The notes under the pieces are model-generated. The model worked only from the letters and a program-made list of their open reading frames with translations, did no database searches and was not told where the DNA came from. Position numbers and translations under genes: made by a program. A stretch of DNA of 64,000 nucleotides from JBPRGG01 sp051418075. Lineage in GTDB: Bacteria; Bacteroidota; Bacteroidia; Cytophagales; Cyclobacteriaceae. Shown here one piece after another: positions 36,738-45,715 of the stretch (position 1 is its first letter; each line of letters starts with the position of its first letter). Location of the stretch: the NCBI GenBank assembly GCA_051418075.1, contig JBPRGG010000112.1, positions 57,621-121,620 on the forward strand, read 5' to 3'.

Positions 36738-39656
36738 ATGATTGGATCTAACCGAACCATTTCCCTGGAGTTAAGTCAGCTTCTGGAAAAAATCAAGAAT
36801 GGGCAACTAAATCAAAGGGTCGACCTGATGAAAGTTTCAAAAAAACATCAGGAAACAGCCCAACTGGTTAACCAAATTTTAGACCAGGCCCTCCAGCCTT
36901 ACCTGGAAAACATCAATGTAATATCCCAGATCAATCAAGGCAATCCCACTGGTGTTACATACCATCAGTATCAGGGCGAAACTGAAAAAAATCGTCTGGA
37001 AGTTAATCAGTTAGCCCAGGACTTCCAACTCCTTGAAAAAGAAGTTGATACATTGTCATCCTTCTTTAAGGAAGGGAATATCAACCATCGTATCAATGAA
37101 GATGCTTGTCAGGGCACATTAAAAAGAATCGCTGGTAAAGTTAATCAATTGCTGACAGCCTCACTGGAGCCCTTTCAGGAAAACAGCCGTATGATAGAAC
37201 AGATATCCAGGGGTAAAGTTACGCACCGGATTGACCAAAACCAGCTTGGTGATCATGCCCGTAACAAGGCTGCGATCAATGGATTAGCCGATAACCTGCA
37301 AAATTTTTTTACGGCCCTGGAGCAAATGCAGAAGTTACATACTGAAGGCGAGATAGATCACAAGATAGATACCAGTCCATTTGAAGGAATTTTTAAATCA
37401 ATGGCAGAAGGCACCAATAGGTTGGTATTCGACCATATCAACACCAAGAAAAATGCTATGGCCATTGTAGATGAATATGCTAATGGAAATTTAAATTCAA
37501 AACTTGAGAAGCTACCAGGCAAAAAGCAGTTTATGAATATTACGCTTGATCAATTACAGGAAAACCTGGTCAATTTTATTGCTGAAATGGATAAGATGTC
37601 CAGGTTGCATATCGAAGGCGATATTGATGCTGTGATCAATACTAATTTATTCAAAGGAGCTTATCAACAAATGGCCGAGGGAGTTAATGCTTTGGTAAAA
37701 AGTCATATTGAAGTGAAGAAAAAAGCGATGGCAATTGTTAAAGAATATGCCAATGGTAATATAGAACCTACTTTGGAGCAGCTGCCGGGTAAAAAAGCTT
37801 TTATAAATGAAACCCTGGAACAGTTGCAACATAACCTACAGGAATTCATTCAGGAAATGAACCATATGTCAGCAGAACATGATGCCGGAGACATCGATGT
37901 GGTGATAGACGAAAGAAAATTCAAAGGTGCTTACCTTCAAATGGCCAAAGGGGTTAATAAAATGGTGAACGGGCATATTGAGGTAAAGAAAAAAGCAATG
38001 GTTATTGTAGATGAGTATGCCCATGGCAACATTGAGCCCACCCTGGAACAGTTACCAGGTAAGAAAGCCTTCATTAATAAGACGTTAAACCAACTACAAT
38101 TTAATCTGAAGGAATTCATTCAGGAAATGAACCATATGTCAAAGGAACATGAGGCTGGTGATATTGATGTAGTAATTGATGAAGAGAAATTTAAGGGGGC
38201 CTATAAGATTATGGCTGAGGGTGTAAATCATATGGTAAACAGCCACATATCGGTAAAGAAAAGAGCTATGAAAGTAGTAGAGGAATATGGAGAAGGCAAT
38301 TTTGAAGCTACCATGGAAAAATTACCAGGTAAAAAGGTTTTTATCAATGAAACCCTTGATAAAGTGAGAGATAATCTTCAGGCACTTATTTCGGAAATGA
38401 ATAGCCTTTCGGAATCTGCCATTGCGGGTAAATTAAATGTAAGAGCTCAGGAGAATAAGTTTAAAGGTGAATGGAAAACAATCGTAAAGGGAGTAAATCA
38501 AACCCTGGATGGCATCATTAAACCACTGAATGTGGCAGCAAATTATGTGGATAAAATTGCCCAGGGAGATATTCCTGATAAAATCACAGATGAATACCAT
38601 GGTGATTTCAACACTATAAAAAATAATATCAACATTTTGATCGATGCCATGAATCAGATCACCGATACGGCCAAAAAGATTGCCAAAGGAGATCTTACAC
38701 TGGAAATCAGGCAAAGATCAGAAAAAGATGAATTGATGTTTGCCCTGAAAGAAATGATTTCAAAGCTTTCACGGATTGTAGAAGATATTATAGTAGGAGC
38801 CAATAATATTGCCTCAGCTTCACTTCAGATGAGTACGAATTCCCAGCAAATGTCTCAGGGTGCTTCCGAACAAGCTGCTTCTGCTGAAGAAGTTACTTCT
38901 TCCATGGAAGAAATGGCGGCCAATATTCAACAGAACTCAGATAATGCTCAGCAAACAGAAAAAATCTCCATCAAAGCAGCCCAGGGGATTAATGACTCAA
39001 GCAAAGCGGTGGATCAGACGGTGGATTCAATGAAAGACATTGCTGATAAAATATCGATTATTGAAGAGATTGCCCGGCAAACAAATATTCTGGCTTTGAA
39101 TGCAGCCGTTGAAGCAGCAAGGGCCGGAGAACACGGCAAAGGATTTGCTGTAGTTGCAGCTGAAGTTAGAAAACTGGCAGAAAGAAGCCAGTCTGCTGCC
39201 AATGAAATCATTCAAACTTCCCGTTCCAGCGTAGAAATTGCAGAAAAATCCGGTAAGCTGCTTACAGAAATTGTACCTGATATTGAAAAAACTGCCAAAC
39301 TGGTACAGGAAATATCTGCCGCCAGCATGGAACAAAATTCTGGCGCTGACCAGGTAAATAACGCAATCATGCAATTAAACCAGGTGACTCAGCAAAATGC
39401 AGCAGCATCAGAGGAAATGGCCACCAGTTCTGAAGAATTATCCAGTCAGGCAGAACAACTCAGAGAGGTGATATCTTTCTTCAAACTGGAAACCAACCAG
39501 CTGTACAAAAAGACAGAAAAAAAAACCAATGTAACTAACAAACAGCCAGAATCTAAATATAAACAGACCAACTATAGCCAGTCATCCGCATCAACAGAAA
39601 AAGAAAAAGGTATAAACCTCAAAATGGATGATGATGCCCAATTTGATAGATTCTGA
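36738..39656 (+). CDS. Soluble poly-HAMP methyl-accepting chemotaxis-type protein
   Basis: 972 aa with no signal peptide or membrane helix. Residues 1-236 contain HAMP-like units of weaker similarity. Residues 237-596 are four units of exactly 90 residues (KKKAMAIVKEYANGNIEPTL ... EQLPGKKAFINETL ...). A last HAMP-like pair (about 597-690) leads to the MCP signalling domain with the hairpin tip EIARQTNILALNAAVEAARAG (tip around residue 790) and methylation-helix sequences. The C-terminus has no CheR-docking pentapeptide. Such a receptor would signal to CheA/CheW from the cytoplasm; neither is encoded nearby. It has its own terminator. Confidence 0.93.
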   Translation: MIGSNRTISLELSQLLEKIKNGQLNQRVDLMKVSKKHQETAQLVNQILDQALQPYLENINVISQINQGNPTGVTYHQYQGETEKNRLEVNQLAQDFQLLEKEVDTLSSFFKEGNINHRINEDACQGTLKRIAGKVNQLLTASLEPFQENSRMIEQISRGKVTHRIDQNQLGDHARNKAAINGLADNLQNFFTALEQMQKLHTEGEIDHKIDTSPFEGIFKSMAEGTNRLVFDHINTKKNAMAIVDEYANGNLNSKLEKLPGKKQFMNITLDQLQENLVNFIAEMDKMSRLHIEGDIDAVINTNLFKGAYQQMAEGVNALVKSHIEVKKKAMAIVKEYANGNIEPTLEQLPGKKAFINETLEQLQHNLQEFIQEMNHMSAEHDAGDIDVVIDERKFKGAYLQMAKGVNKMVNGHIEVKKKAMVIVDEYAHGNIEPTLEQLPGKKAFINKTLNQLQFNLKEFIQEMNHMSKEHEAGDIDVVIDEEKFKGAYKIMAEGVNHMVNSHISVKKRAMKVVEEYGEGNFEATMEKLPGKKVFINETLDKVRDNLQALISEMNSLSESAIAGKLNVRAQENKFKGEWKTIVKGVNQTLDGIIKPLNVAANYVDKIAQGDIPDKITDEYHGDFNTIKNNINILIDAMNQITDTAKKIAKGDLTLEIRQRSEKDELMFALKEMISKLSRIVEDIIVGANNIASASLQMSTNSQQMSQGASEQAASAEEVTSSMEEMAANIQQNSDNAQQTEKISIKAAQGINDSSKAVDQTVDSMKDIADKISIIEEIARQTNILALNAAVEAARAGEHGKGFAVVAAEVRKLAERSQSAANEIIQTSRSSVEIAEKSGKLLTEIVPDIEKTAKLVQEISAASMEQNSGADQVNNAIMQLNQVTQQNAAASEEMATSSEELSSQAEQLREVISFFKLETNQLYKKTEKKTNVTNKQPESKYKQTNYSQSSASTEKEKGINLKMDDDAQFDRF
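37446..38525 (+). repeat. Four tandem 270-bp units within the chemoreceptor gene
   Basis: Units begin at 37446, 37716, 37986 and 38256, each with a conserved lysine-rich start followed by AMxIVxEY. The period is exactly 270 bp (90 codons). The central units are the most alike, including the shared segment EFIQEMNHMS. This fits duplication of a di-HAMP module. Confidence 0.9.
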
Positions 39657-39680
39657 AGTGAGTGTGTTTGATTCATATAA

Positions 39681-39706
39681 ATGAGGGGGGCCTGCCCCTC
39701 ATTTTC
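39681..39706 (+). terminator. Terminator of the chemoreceptor gene
   Basis: Eight-bp stem ATGAGGGG/CCCCTCAT with a 6-nt loop, followed by TTTTC; 25 bp after the stop codon. Confidence 0.75.
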
Positions 39707-39852
39707 ATTCTGACTTTATTTATTGGATCTTATAGGCCTTTTAAAATTGAAAAACTAAAAGGGAATGAAATATCTATGCTGTCAAAAGAATTACTGTAGG
39801 TTTCCAACAATTTCTTAGGTGCTCCCCTTTTTTTGGAATAAAAAACCTATCG

Positions 39853-40155
39853 TTACTGATATTTTTCCATTTTATCTTCTATCCTCACATCTCTATGCTT
39901 CTGACGTTGAATTTTGATATATACCATCATCTGATCTGCCCCGGCAGCAAAACAGGCCTGTTGTGCCCGTTCTACCACCTCCATACATTGCTGATAGGTT
40001 CCTTCCAACACGGTTTCAAAAGGGCAGACCTGATATTTCAATCCAGATTGATGAATAACTTCTATGGCTTTATCCACCATTTGGTAAGAATCAACTTGAT
40101 CGGCCCCGTCTCTGGGCAAGATCTGGAGGGCAATATTTACTTTTTCTTCTATCAT
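39853..40155 (-). CDS. Thiamine-binding-type protein (MTH1187/YkoF-like, DUF77)
   Basis: 100 aa. The ferredoxin-like DUF77 pattern is visible: VNIALQILPR, YQMVDKAIEVIHQSGLKYQVCPFETVLEG, QQACFAAGADQMMVYIKIQRQ. YkoF-type members bind thiamine or HMP. It lies 6 bp after the TonB receptor and therefore under the TPP riboswitches, which supports a thiamine-related role. Cytoplasmic, no signal peptide. Confidence 0.85.
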   Translation of the reverse strand: MIEEKVNIALQILPRDGADQVDSYQMVDKAIEVIHQSGLKYQVCPFETVLEGTYQQCMEVVERAQQACFAAGADQMMVYIKIQRQKHRDVRIEDKMEKYQ

Positions 40156-40161
40156 TATTTT

Positions 40162-42486
40162 TTAAAATCTTAGTTTTAAAATAGCATAAATATTTCGGGG
40201 TGGTTGTACAAAATACCCAGGCTCTACATTACCATCAAAATCCGGATCAACCGGAGCTCCATAGGTAAAATATTGTTGATCAAAAAGATTGTTCAGAAAC
40301 AGGCTGAAAGTATGTTGCTGCCATAAATTCACACTGAGTCTGGCATCTGCTACCCAAAAGGAAGGTAAGGTCAGATCTTCCTGATTGGTTGGTTCCAGGT
40401 AGGATTCACCCATATATCTTCCGGAAATTTCTATTTCAATTGGACCCTGTATGTATTTAGCGGATAGATTCCCCAACATTTCAGGAGTCAATGCCTGACT
40501 AACGTCTTTGTATATTTCAGCTTCTTCTTCCGGAGCATAGCTTTCAATATTACTTTGCATAAAGGTTGCATTCCCGGAAAAAGAAAGCGGAGTCCATATT
40601 TGCCATTTCCAGTTCATTTCAATCCCCCTGCGATAACTATTGGGAACATTTTTGCGAAGCTGAATAAACCCTTCTGGTACATATTTACCAATAGGGGCAA
40701 TTTCATTGGTAAAGTTCATGTAAAACAGATTAAGCTGGCCAGCAAAAGACTTTTCATTCACCTTTATGCCCATTTCAAGATCATTAACATATTCCGGTTT
40801 CACCTCATCGGCCAAAAGACTTGCAATATTAAAGGTATTCAGCTGAAAGCCACCCAAAAGATCCACTTTGGTAGGTTCCCTGCCAGTTAGTCCATAAAAT
40901 AAATAAAAGTTTTTAGAATGATCCAGCTGGTACGAAATTCCTACTTTGGGATTGATAAAAGTCCAGTTTTTTTCCACATCAGGCTGATCTGGCAGAAAAT
41001 CAGGATCAGGATCTATTGATAGCTGCAGTGACCTTACCTGTATATCGCCATAAACAGATAATTTGCCCAACCTGTAAGTTGCCTTGGAAAAGATACTTGC
41101 TTCATTTTTATGCGATGACTCCTGGTAATAAGGATTGGCATCATCCGGCAATACTGATTCCAGATTTTTACGTTGAAAGGTATATAAATGTAGCCCGGCA
41201 TTAATATCCAGGGCATTATTTTCCGATTGAAAATTATAAAAAGACAACAAACCCAGATGATCGTTAAATAATGGATAATTGATCTGCATTAACCTTTGGT
41301 TTAATAAGTAATTATTAGGGGCTGAATCACTGTAAATGCTGTCGGTGGTGAAAAAGCCAGCGGGAAAATCTCCTCCGGCAGCGCCATAATAAACTGATGA
41401 TGCCAGGGATGACTGATCATTGATCCAACGGGTATATTGTAATTGTACCAGGCTTTGTCCAAATTCATCGATGTCGTTCTGGTTAACATAATTGGTGCGG
41501 GGATCTTGTTCAATGTCTGACAAGGCCACAGGCATATAAGCCAGACCATTTTGAGACCGTCCGGTAAAACCGGTAATTTTTATCAGGTCTTTTTCACCCA
41601 CATAACCTCCGGAAAAAAAAAGTGAATAAGAATCTGTACTGGTATTGTAACGATACCCATCAGCTTTGGTACTGGTAAATCTGGTATAAAAAGACAGATC
41701 ATTGTCCATTACCCCGGTTTTTACTTCACCGCTGGCTCTGAGCGTGTTAAAAGATCCCCCAGACAACTGAATTTCGGTAGAAGGTACACTATCTCTGAGG
41801 TTAACAGATTCAAAATTAATAGACCCGGCGTATGAAGCAGTGCCATTGGTACTGGCTCCTACTCCCCGCTGTACCTGAACGGACTCAATGCTATTGCCAA
41901 AATCAGTAAAATTTGAAAAAAACACCCCCTGGTCGATCATGTCATTTAATGGAACACCATTCAGGGTAATATTTATCCGGGTTTGGTCGATTCCCCTTAA
42001 GCGCATTTGTCCATAATTAGATAGGTTAGTGCCGGATTCAGAATAGGTGGTAATTGAGGGTGTCAGTTCTTCCAGTAAAAAAAGGGCATCCTGTCCCAGG
42101 TATTCCTCTTCCAAGGCTTCTTTTTCAATGGTTTCCTGAGTTACCGGAACCCTGTCATCAGCCCTGATGGCCTGGATCACCACCTCCTCCAGGGCCAGGT
42201 CAGGCTGAAGTTGTATGACGATCTGTTGCTGCTGACCCAGTTTTACAACCTTTGAAAGATAGCCAACATAACTCACCCGAAGCTTTATGGGTTTTGTTTG
42301 ATCCAGTTTTAAATCAAAATCCCCCTGCTCATTGGTAGTAGTTCCGATTTGAGTTCCCAGCAACTGGATTGAAGCGCCAATAAGGGGTTCTCCGGTTTCT
42401 GCATCCTCTACAGTTCCATTAATTACAGCTTGACCCCATAATAATTCAGGCCATAGCATTACCAATAATAGAATAACTCTAAACAT
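40162..42486 (-). CDS. TonB-dependent receptor, TPP-riboswitch-controlled (thiamine-type uptake)
   Basis: 774 aa. Signal peptide (VILLLVMLWPELLWGQA), then a carboxypeptidase-regulatory-like domain (about 20-100, NGTVEDAETGEPLIGASIQLLG), a plug domain (about 125-230, LEELTPSITTYSESG, RGIDQTRINITLNGVPLND) and a 22-strand-type barrel ending in IYAILKLRF. Outer-membrane transporter; two TPP aptamers in its leader predict that the substrate is thiamine, a thiamine phosphate or a precursor (inference from regulation). It is smaller than SusC proteins and has no STN domain or SusD partner. Followed by the DUF77 gene in the same transcript. Confidence 0.94.
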   Translation of the reverse strand: MFRVILLLVMLWPELLWGQAVINGTVEDAETGEPLIGASIQLLGTQIGTTTNEQGDFDLKLDQTKPIKLRVSYVGYLSKVVKLGQQQQIVIQLQPDLALEEVVIQAIRADDRVPVTQETIEKEALEEEYLGQDALFLLEELTPSITTYSESGTNLSNYGQMRLRGIDQTRINITLNGVPLNDMIDQGVFFSNFTDFGNSIESVQVQRGVGASTNGTASYAGSINFESVNLRDSVPSTEIQLSGGSFNTLRASGEVKTGVMDNDLSFYTRFTSTKADGYRYNTSTDSYSLFFSGGYVGEKDLIKITGFTGRSQNGLAYMPVALSDIEQDPRTNYVNQNDIDEFGQSLVQLQYTRWINDQSSLASSVYYGAAGGDFPAGFFTTDSIYSDSAPNNYLLNQRLMQINYPLFNDHLGLLSFYNFQSENNALDINAGLHLYTFQRKNLESVLPDDANPYYQESSHKNEASIFSKATYRLGKLSVYGDIQVRSLQLSIDPDPDFLPDQPDVEKNWTFINPKVGISYQLDHSKNFYLFYGLTGREPTKVDLLGGFQLNTFNIASLLADEVKPEYVNDLEMGIKVNEKSFAGQLNLFYMNFTNEIAPIGKYVPEGFIQLRKNVPNSYRRGIEMNWKWQIWTPLSFSGNATFMQSNIESYAPEEEAEIYKDVSQALTPEMLGNLSAKYIQGPIEIEISGRYMGESYLEPTNQEDLTLPSFWVADARLSVNLWQQHTFSLFLNNLFDQQYFTYGAPVDPDFDGNVEPGYFVQPPRNIYAILKLRF

Positions 42487-42500
42487 TTATTTGATTTTTT

Positions 42501-42531
42501 GATGAAAAATATGGAATGAGGGGACATTCCA
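42501..42531 (-). terminator. Terminator-like expression platform after the second TPP aptamer
   Basis: Perfect 7-bp stem TGGAATG/CATTCCA (42512-42531) with a 6-nt loop; on the minus strand it is followed by TATTTTTC. The loop reads UCCCCU in the RNA and could pair with the purine-rich P1 side of the aptamer (AGGGA/GGGG), offering an alternative fold. It lies 15-45 nt before the ATG, so transcription attenuation is the likely control mode (inference). Confidence 0.5.
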
Positions 42532-42545
42532 ACCAATTATCATAC

Positions 42546-42613
42546 TCCCTACGCCGGCATTACCCGGATCAGGTTATATGGGTATGATCTCAGCCTGTAA
42601 AATAAGGCACCCC
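42546..42613 (-). ncRNA. TPP riboswitch aptamer, promoter-distal copy
   Basis: On the minus strand: GGGGTGCC, the CTGAGA motif, ATACCC, ACCTGATCCGGGTAATGCC and GCGTAGGGA, the complete conserved THI-box core. A closing P1 helix TATCA/TGATA can be drawn just outside it. It starts 60 nt before the TonB receptor ATG. Confidence 0.93.
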
Positions 42614-42670
42614 TGATATCAAAATTTAAATAAACGGGAATTAATGTTTATGAGGTGAGAGGATTAGTTT

Positions 42671-42734
42671 TCCCTACGCCGGCATTACCCGGATCAGGTT
42701 ATATGGGTATGATCTCAGCCTCTACAGGCACCCC
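42671..42734 (-). ncRNA. TPP riboswitch aptamer, promoter-proximal copy
   Basis: Same THI-box core as the copy at 42546-42613; 51 consecutive nucleotides (42671-42721) are identical to it. The variable P3 loop is shorter (TGTAGA instead of TTATTTTACA). No contiguous P1 helix is obvious by eye in the flanks, so this copy may fold less stably. 57 bp separate the two. Confidence 0.92.
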
Positions 42735-42748
42735 GTTTGTTTATAAGA

Positions 42749-42756
42749 CAAAATTA
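42749..42756 (-). promoter_or_regulatory. Candidate -7 element of the riboswitch transcript
   Basis: TAATTTTG on the minus strand, 15 bp before the first aptamer. No clear TTTG -33 box at the usual distance, which would fall within the end of the upstream kinase gene. Confidence 0.4.
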
Positions 42757-42777
42757 AACATAAAAAGTTTACTTCTA

Positions 42778-43302
42778 TTAAAATTTGCTTTTAATTTTTT
42801 CCAGGTGATCCAGTGCTGTGTTTAACCTTTGGGCTGGGTCACCTTTTACTATTTTGAAAGGAATACCCAATTGATCCAGTTCCTCTCGATAAATACCATA
42901 CAACTCATTTCTGAGATGAGGGTGCTCCCTTTGTGGATCATCCTGCCAGGGAATATCAATATAAGTTAGCAAGTGCAGGGCATACTTTCTCTGACCCAGT
43001 TGAGCCAGTATCCAGGGATTACAATGTCCAAATTTAAATTGGCTCCATATCTTAATCACCAGCAAATTAGTGTCACAGAACAAGAATTGATTGGCTTGAG
43101 GTAAAAATTCATCTTCCCACTGAAGCTGCCCCCGGGCTATTTCCAGCAAATCATTTTCCTGATAGGGCCGGTTTAATTGATTCAGATATTTCCGGGCATA
43201 TTCCGGCACCCACACCGTTTGATAATGTTTGGCTAACATTTGAGAAAGGGTACTTTTACCAGTTGATTCCGGTCCTACAATGGCTATTCTCTGAGTTTTC
43301 AT
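42778..43302 (-). CDS. NadR-like P-loop kinase (nicotinamide riboside or related vitamin kinase)
   Basis: 174 aa. Walker A GPESTGKST at the N-terminus, then VWVPEYARKYLNQL, FLFCDTNLLVIKIWS and IDIPWQDDPQREHP, matching the ribosylnicotinamide-kinase domain of NadR. It lacks the adenylyltransferase and HTH parts of full NadR. It overlaps pnuC by ATGA, so import and phosphorylation are coupled. The natural reading is nicotinamide riboside trapping as NMN; the adjacent thiamine locus leaves thiamine kinase possible. Confidence 0.85.
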   Translation of the reverse strand: MKTQRIAIVGPESTGKSTLSQMLAKHYQTVWVPEYARKYLNQLNRPYQENDLLEIARGQLQWEDEFLPQANQFLFCDTNLLVIKIWSQFKFGHCNPWILAQLGQRKYALHLLTYIDIPWQDDPQREHPHLRNELYGIYREELDQLGIPFKIVKGDPAQRLNTALDHLEKIKSKF

Positions 43303-43913
43303 GTATTAGCTAAATATTCTTTGCGCCAGCGGAAAAATCCAAAAATCACAATAATAGTGTAGGCCATAAATAACAAAGCCGTCAGGTAAAGTTCCCGGTT
43401 AGCATATAAAAAAACTGATGAGCCATCTACCACAATCCAATACAACCAATTCTCCAGGATCTTTTTAGTCACCATCCAGGTAGTGATCATGCTGAAGATG
43501 GTAGTAAATGAATCAAAATAAGGCATGGCAGCCTTAGTATATGATTCCAGCAAATATCCCAGGATAAAAACCAGGAGCAATCCTGATCCAATGGCCAGCA
43601 AATGAATCTGCCAGGACCATATAGCAATTGGTCTTGAACCAGAGGAGTAATTTTTACCTCCCCGCCACTGAAAATAGCCAAAAACAGCCATAAAAAGATA
43701 AAAAAACTGTAAGCCGGTCTCAGCCAGCAGATTGGCCCGGATGCAGATAATGATATACAAAATCACACTGACCACCGCCGCAGCCCAACACCAGATATTC
43801 TCTCTGGCCGCCAGATAAATATAAATAATACTAAAAAACACCGCTGCCACTTCCATCAGTGTCATTTGCCTGAAGGCATACATTATTGATTGGGTAAGTT
43901 GTTCCACATCCAC
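43299..43913 (-). CDS. PnuC-family vitamin transporter (nicotinamide riboside or thiamine)
   Basis: 204 aa with GTG start; an in-frame ATG lies ten codons further in. Seven hydrophobic segments of the SWEET-like PnuC fold; typical motifs YLAARENIWCWAAAVVSVILY, FYLFMAVFGYFQWR and ENWLYWIVVDGSSVFLYANRELYLTALL. PnuC imports nicotinamide riboside; the related PnuT imports thiamine in Bacteroidota and is often under TPP riboswitches. Here the aptamers lie downstream of this gene, so it is not obviously TPP-controlled, which favours NR together with the NadR-like kinase. Confidence 0.88.
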   Translation of the reverse strand: MDVEQLTQSIMYAFRQMTLMEVAAVFFSIIYIYLAARENIWCWAAAVVSVILYIIICIRANLLAETGLQFFYLFMAVFGYFQWRGGKNYSSGSRPIAIWSWQIHLLAIGSGLLLVFILGYLLESYTKAAMPYFDSFTTIFSMITTWMVTKKILENWLYWIVVDGSSVFLYANRELYLTALLFMAYTIIVIFGFFRWRKEYLANT

Positions 43914-44102
43914 AATTTCTTCTTTTAAGGATCAGGTTAGATTAGCCTTTTATCCTCTATAACCTATACTTTATTCAAAACCAACAACAATTATAATCAA
44001 TATTTTTAGGGTGGATTAAATTATTAATGATATTTTAATTCCATATATCAAACAAAGAACTTAATTTTGCCCGGCAAATAAGAATACCTAAATTCATTTG
44101 CT

Positions 44103-45572
44103 ATGCCTTTTGACAGTTCTAAACATATTGTAGAAGCCCTCACCTATGATGATGTGCTTTTAGTGCCTGCTTATTCTGAAGTACTTCCCCGTGACACCAG
44201 TACTTCCACTTTTCTGACCCGAAACATAAAATTAAACATACCTTTGGTCTCTGCTTCAATGGATACTGTAACAGAAGTAAATCTGGCTATTTCAATGGCC
44301 CTGGAAGGAGGTATAGGCTTTATCCATAAGAATATGTCCAAGGAAAAGCAGGCAGAGCAGGTTCGGAAAGTTAAGAGGTCTCAAAGCGGAATGATTCTTG
44401 ATCCTATCACACTCAATGTTGAGTCTACTGCAGGAGATGCCATGAGTATTATGCGGGATTTTAAAATCGGAGGTATTCCTGTAGTGACTTCAGAAGGTAA
44501 ACTGATTGGGATCATCACCAACCGTGACCTGCGGTTTCAGAAGGATCTGACAGTTCCGGTAAGTGATGTCATGACCAAAGAAAAACTGATAACTGCTCAA
44601 ATAGGCATTAACCTTACTGAAGCAGAAGAAATCCTGCAGCAGTATAAAATAGAAAAATTACCTATTGTTGACAAAAATGGTATTTTATCTGGCTTGATCA
44701 CCTATAAGGATATCCTCAAAAACCGTGATCGTCCCAATGCCTGTAAAGATAACTTTGGCAGATTAAGGGTTGGTGCTGCAGTGGGTGTAACACCAGACAT
44801 CCTGGAAAGGATAGATGTATTGAAAAATGCCGGGGTAGATGTGATTAGCATAGATACCGCTCATGGCCATTCCAAAGGGGTGCTGGAAGCCACCAGATTA
44901 GTTAAGAAAAAATATCCTGACCTTGACCTGGTAGTGGGTAACATTGCCACCGGTCAGGCAGCTAAAGACCTGGCTAATGCAGGAGCTGATGCTATCAAAG
45001 TGGGTGTCGGCCCAGGCAGTATATGTACTACCAGGGTGATAGCAGGGGTAGGAGTGCCTCAGCTTACTGCCGTGATGGAATGTGCCAAAGCAGTGGAAGG
45101 TACAGATGTGCCGGTAATTGCTGATGGAGGGGTTCGATTTTCCGGTGATATCGTCAAAGCTATTGCTGGTGGGGCCAGCAGCATCATGATCGGCTCTTTA
45201 TTAGCAGGAACTGAAGAAGCTCCGGGAGAAGTCGTGATTTACGAAGGTCGGAAATTTAAAACCTACAGAGGAATGGGATCCATTGAAGCTATGGAAGAAG
45301 GTTCCAAAGATCGATATTTTCAGGATGTAGAAGACGATATTAAAAAGCTGGTTCCGGAAGGAATTTCAGGAAGGGTACCCTACAAAGGCATGGTTTCCGA
45401 AGTGATTTATCAATTAGTAGGTGGATTGAAAGCCGGAATGGGATATTGCGGGGCTATCGATATCCATTCGCTGAAAAATGCACAGTTTGTTAAAATTACT
45501 TTAGCCGGAGTAAAAGAAAGCCACCCGCATGATGTACTGATTACCCGAGAGGCACCCAATTATAGCCGCTAA
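44103..45572 (+). CDS. guaB: IMP dehydrogenase
   Basis: 489 aa. TIM barrel interrupted by two CBS domains (about 95-205). Catalytic loop GVGPGSICTTRVIAGVGVPQ with Cys308; phosphate-binding region ADGGVRFSGDIVKAIAGGA; flap region KTYRGMGSIEAM. Oxidises IMP to XMP with NAD+, the first step to GMP. Monocistronic, divergent from pnuC. TAATTTTG at 44062-44069 could be its -7 element. Confidence 0.98.
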   Translation: MPFDSSKHIVEALTYDDVLLVPAYSEVLPRDTSTSTFLTRNIKLNIPLVSASMDTVTEVNLAISMALEGGIGFIHKNMSKEKQAEQVRKVKRSQSGMILDPITLNVESTAGDAMSIMRDFKIGGIPVVTSEGKLIGIITNRDLRFQKDLTVPVSDVMTKEKLITAQIGINLTEAEEILQQYKIEKLPIVDKNGILSGLITYKDILKNRDRPNACKDNFGRLRVGAAVGVTPDILERIDVLKNAGVDVISIDTAHGHSKGVLEATRLVKKKYPDLDLVVGNIATGQAAKDLANAGADAIKVGVGPGSICTTRVIAGVGVPQLTAVMECAKAVEGTDVPVIADGGVRFSGDIVKAIAGGASSIMIGSLLAGTEEAPGEVVIYEGRKFKTYRGMGSIEAMEEGSKDRYFQDVEDDIKKLVPEGISGRVPYKGMVSEVIYQLVGGLKAGMGYCGAIDIHSLKNAQFVKITLAGVKESHPHDVLITREAPNYSR

Positions 45573-45715
45573 AGGTCCAATTGATCAGTGTTTTTCCTGT
45601 TTTAAATACCATAATTATTTATTCCTTTTATAATTTGGCCTGATTTTAAAACATGGGCTTTATTTGTATTTAAATTTTTGTATCTTGCCAAAAATATGAT
45701 TAAGTGAAAATTTGA

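Noticed and set aside
37446..38525. Regular 270-bp repeat considered as a mobile or CRISPR-like array
   Set aside because: Units are whole numbers of codons within one intact chemoreceptor frame and encode HAMP-type helices.
43929..43938. AACCTGATCC on the minus strand just upstream of pnuC, resembling the TPP aptamer core
   Set aside because: Only these ten bases match; there is no CTGAGA, GGGGTGCC or GCGTAGGGA nearby, so it is not a third riboswitch.
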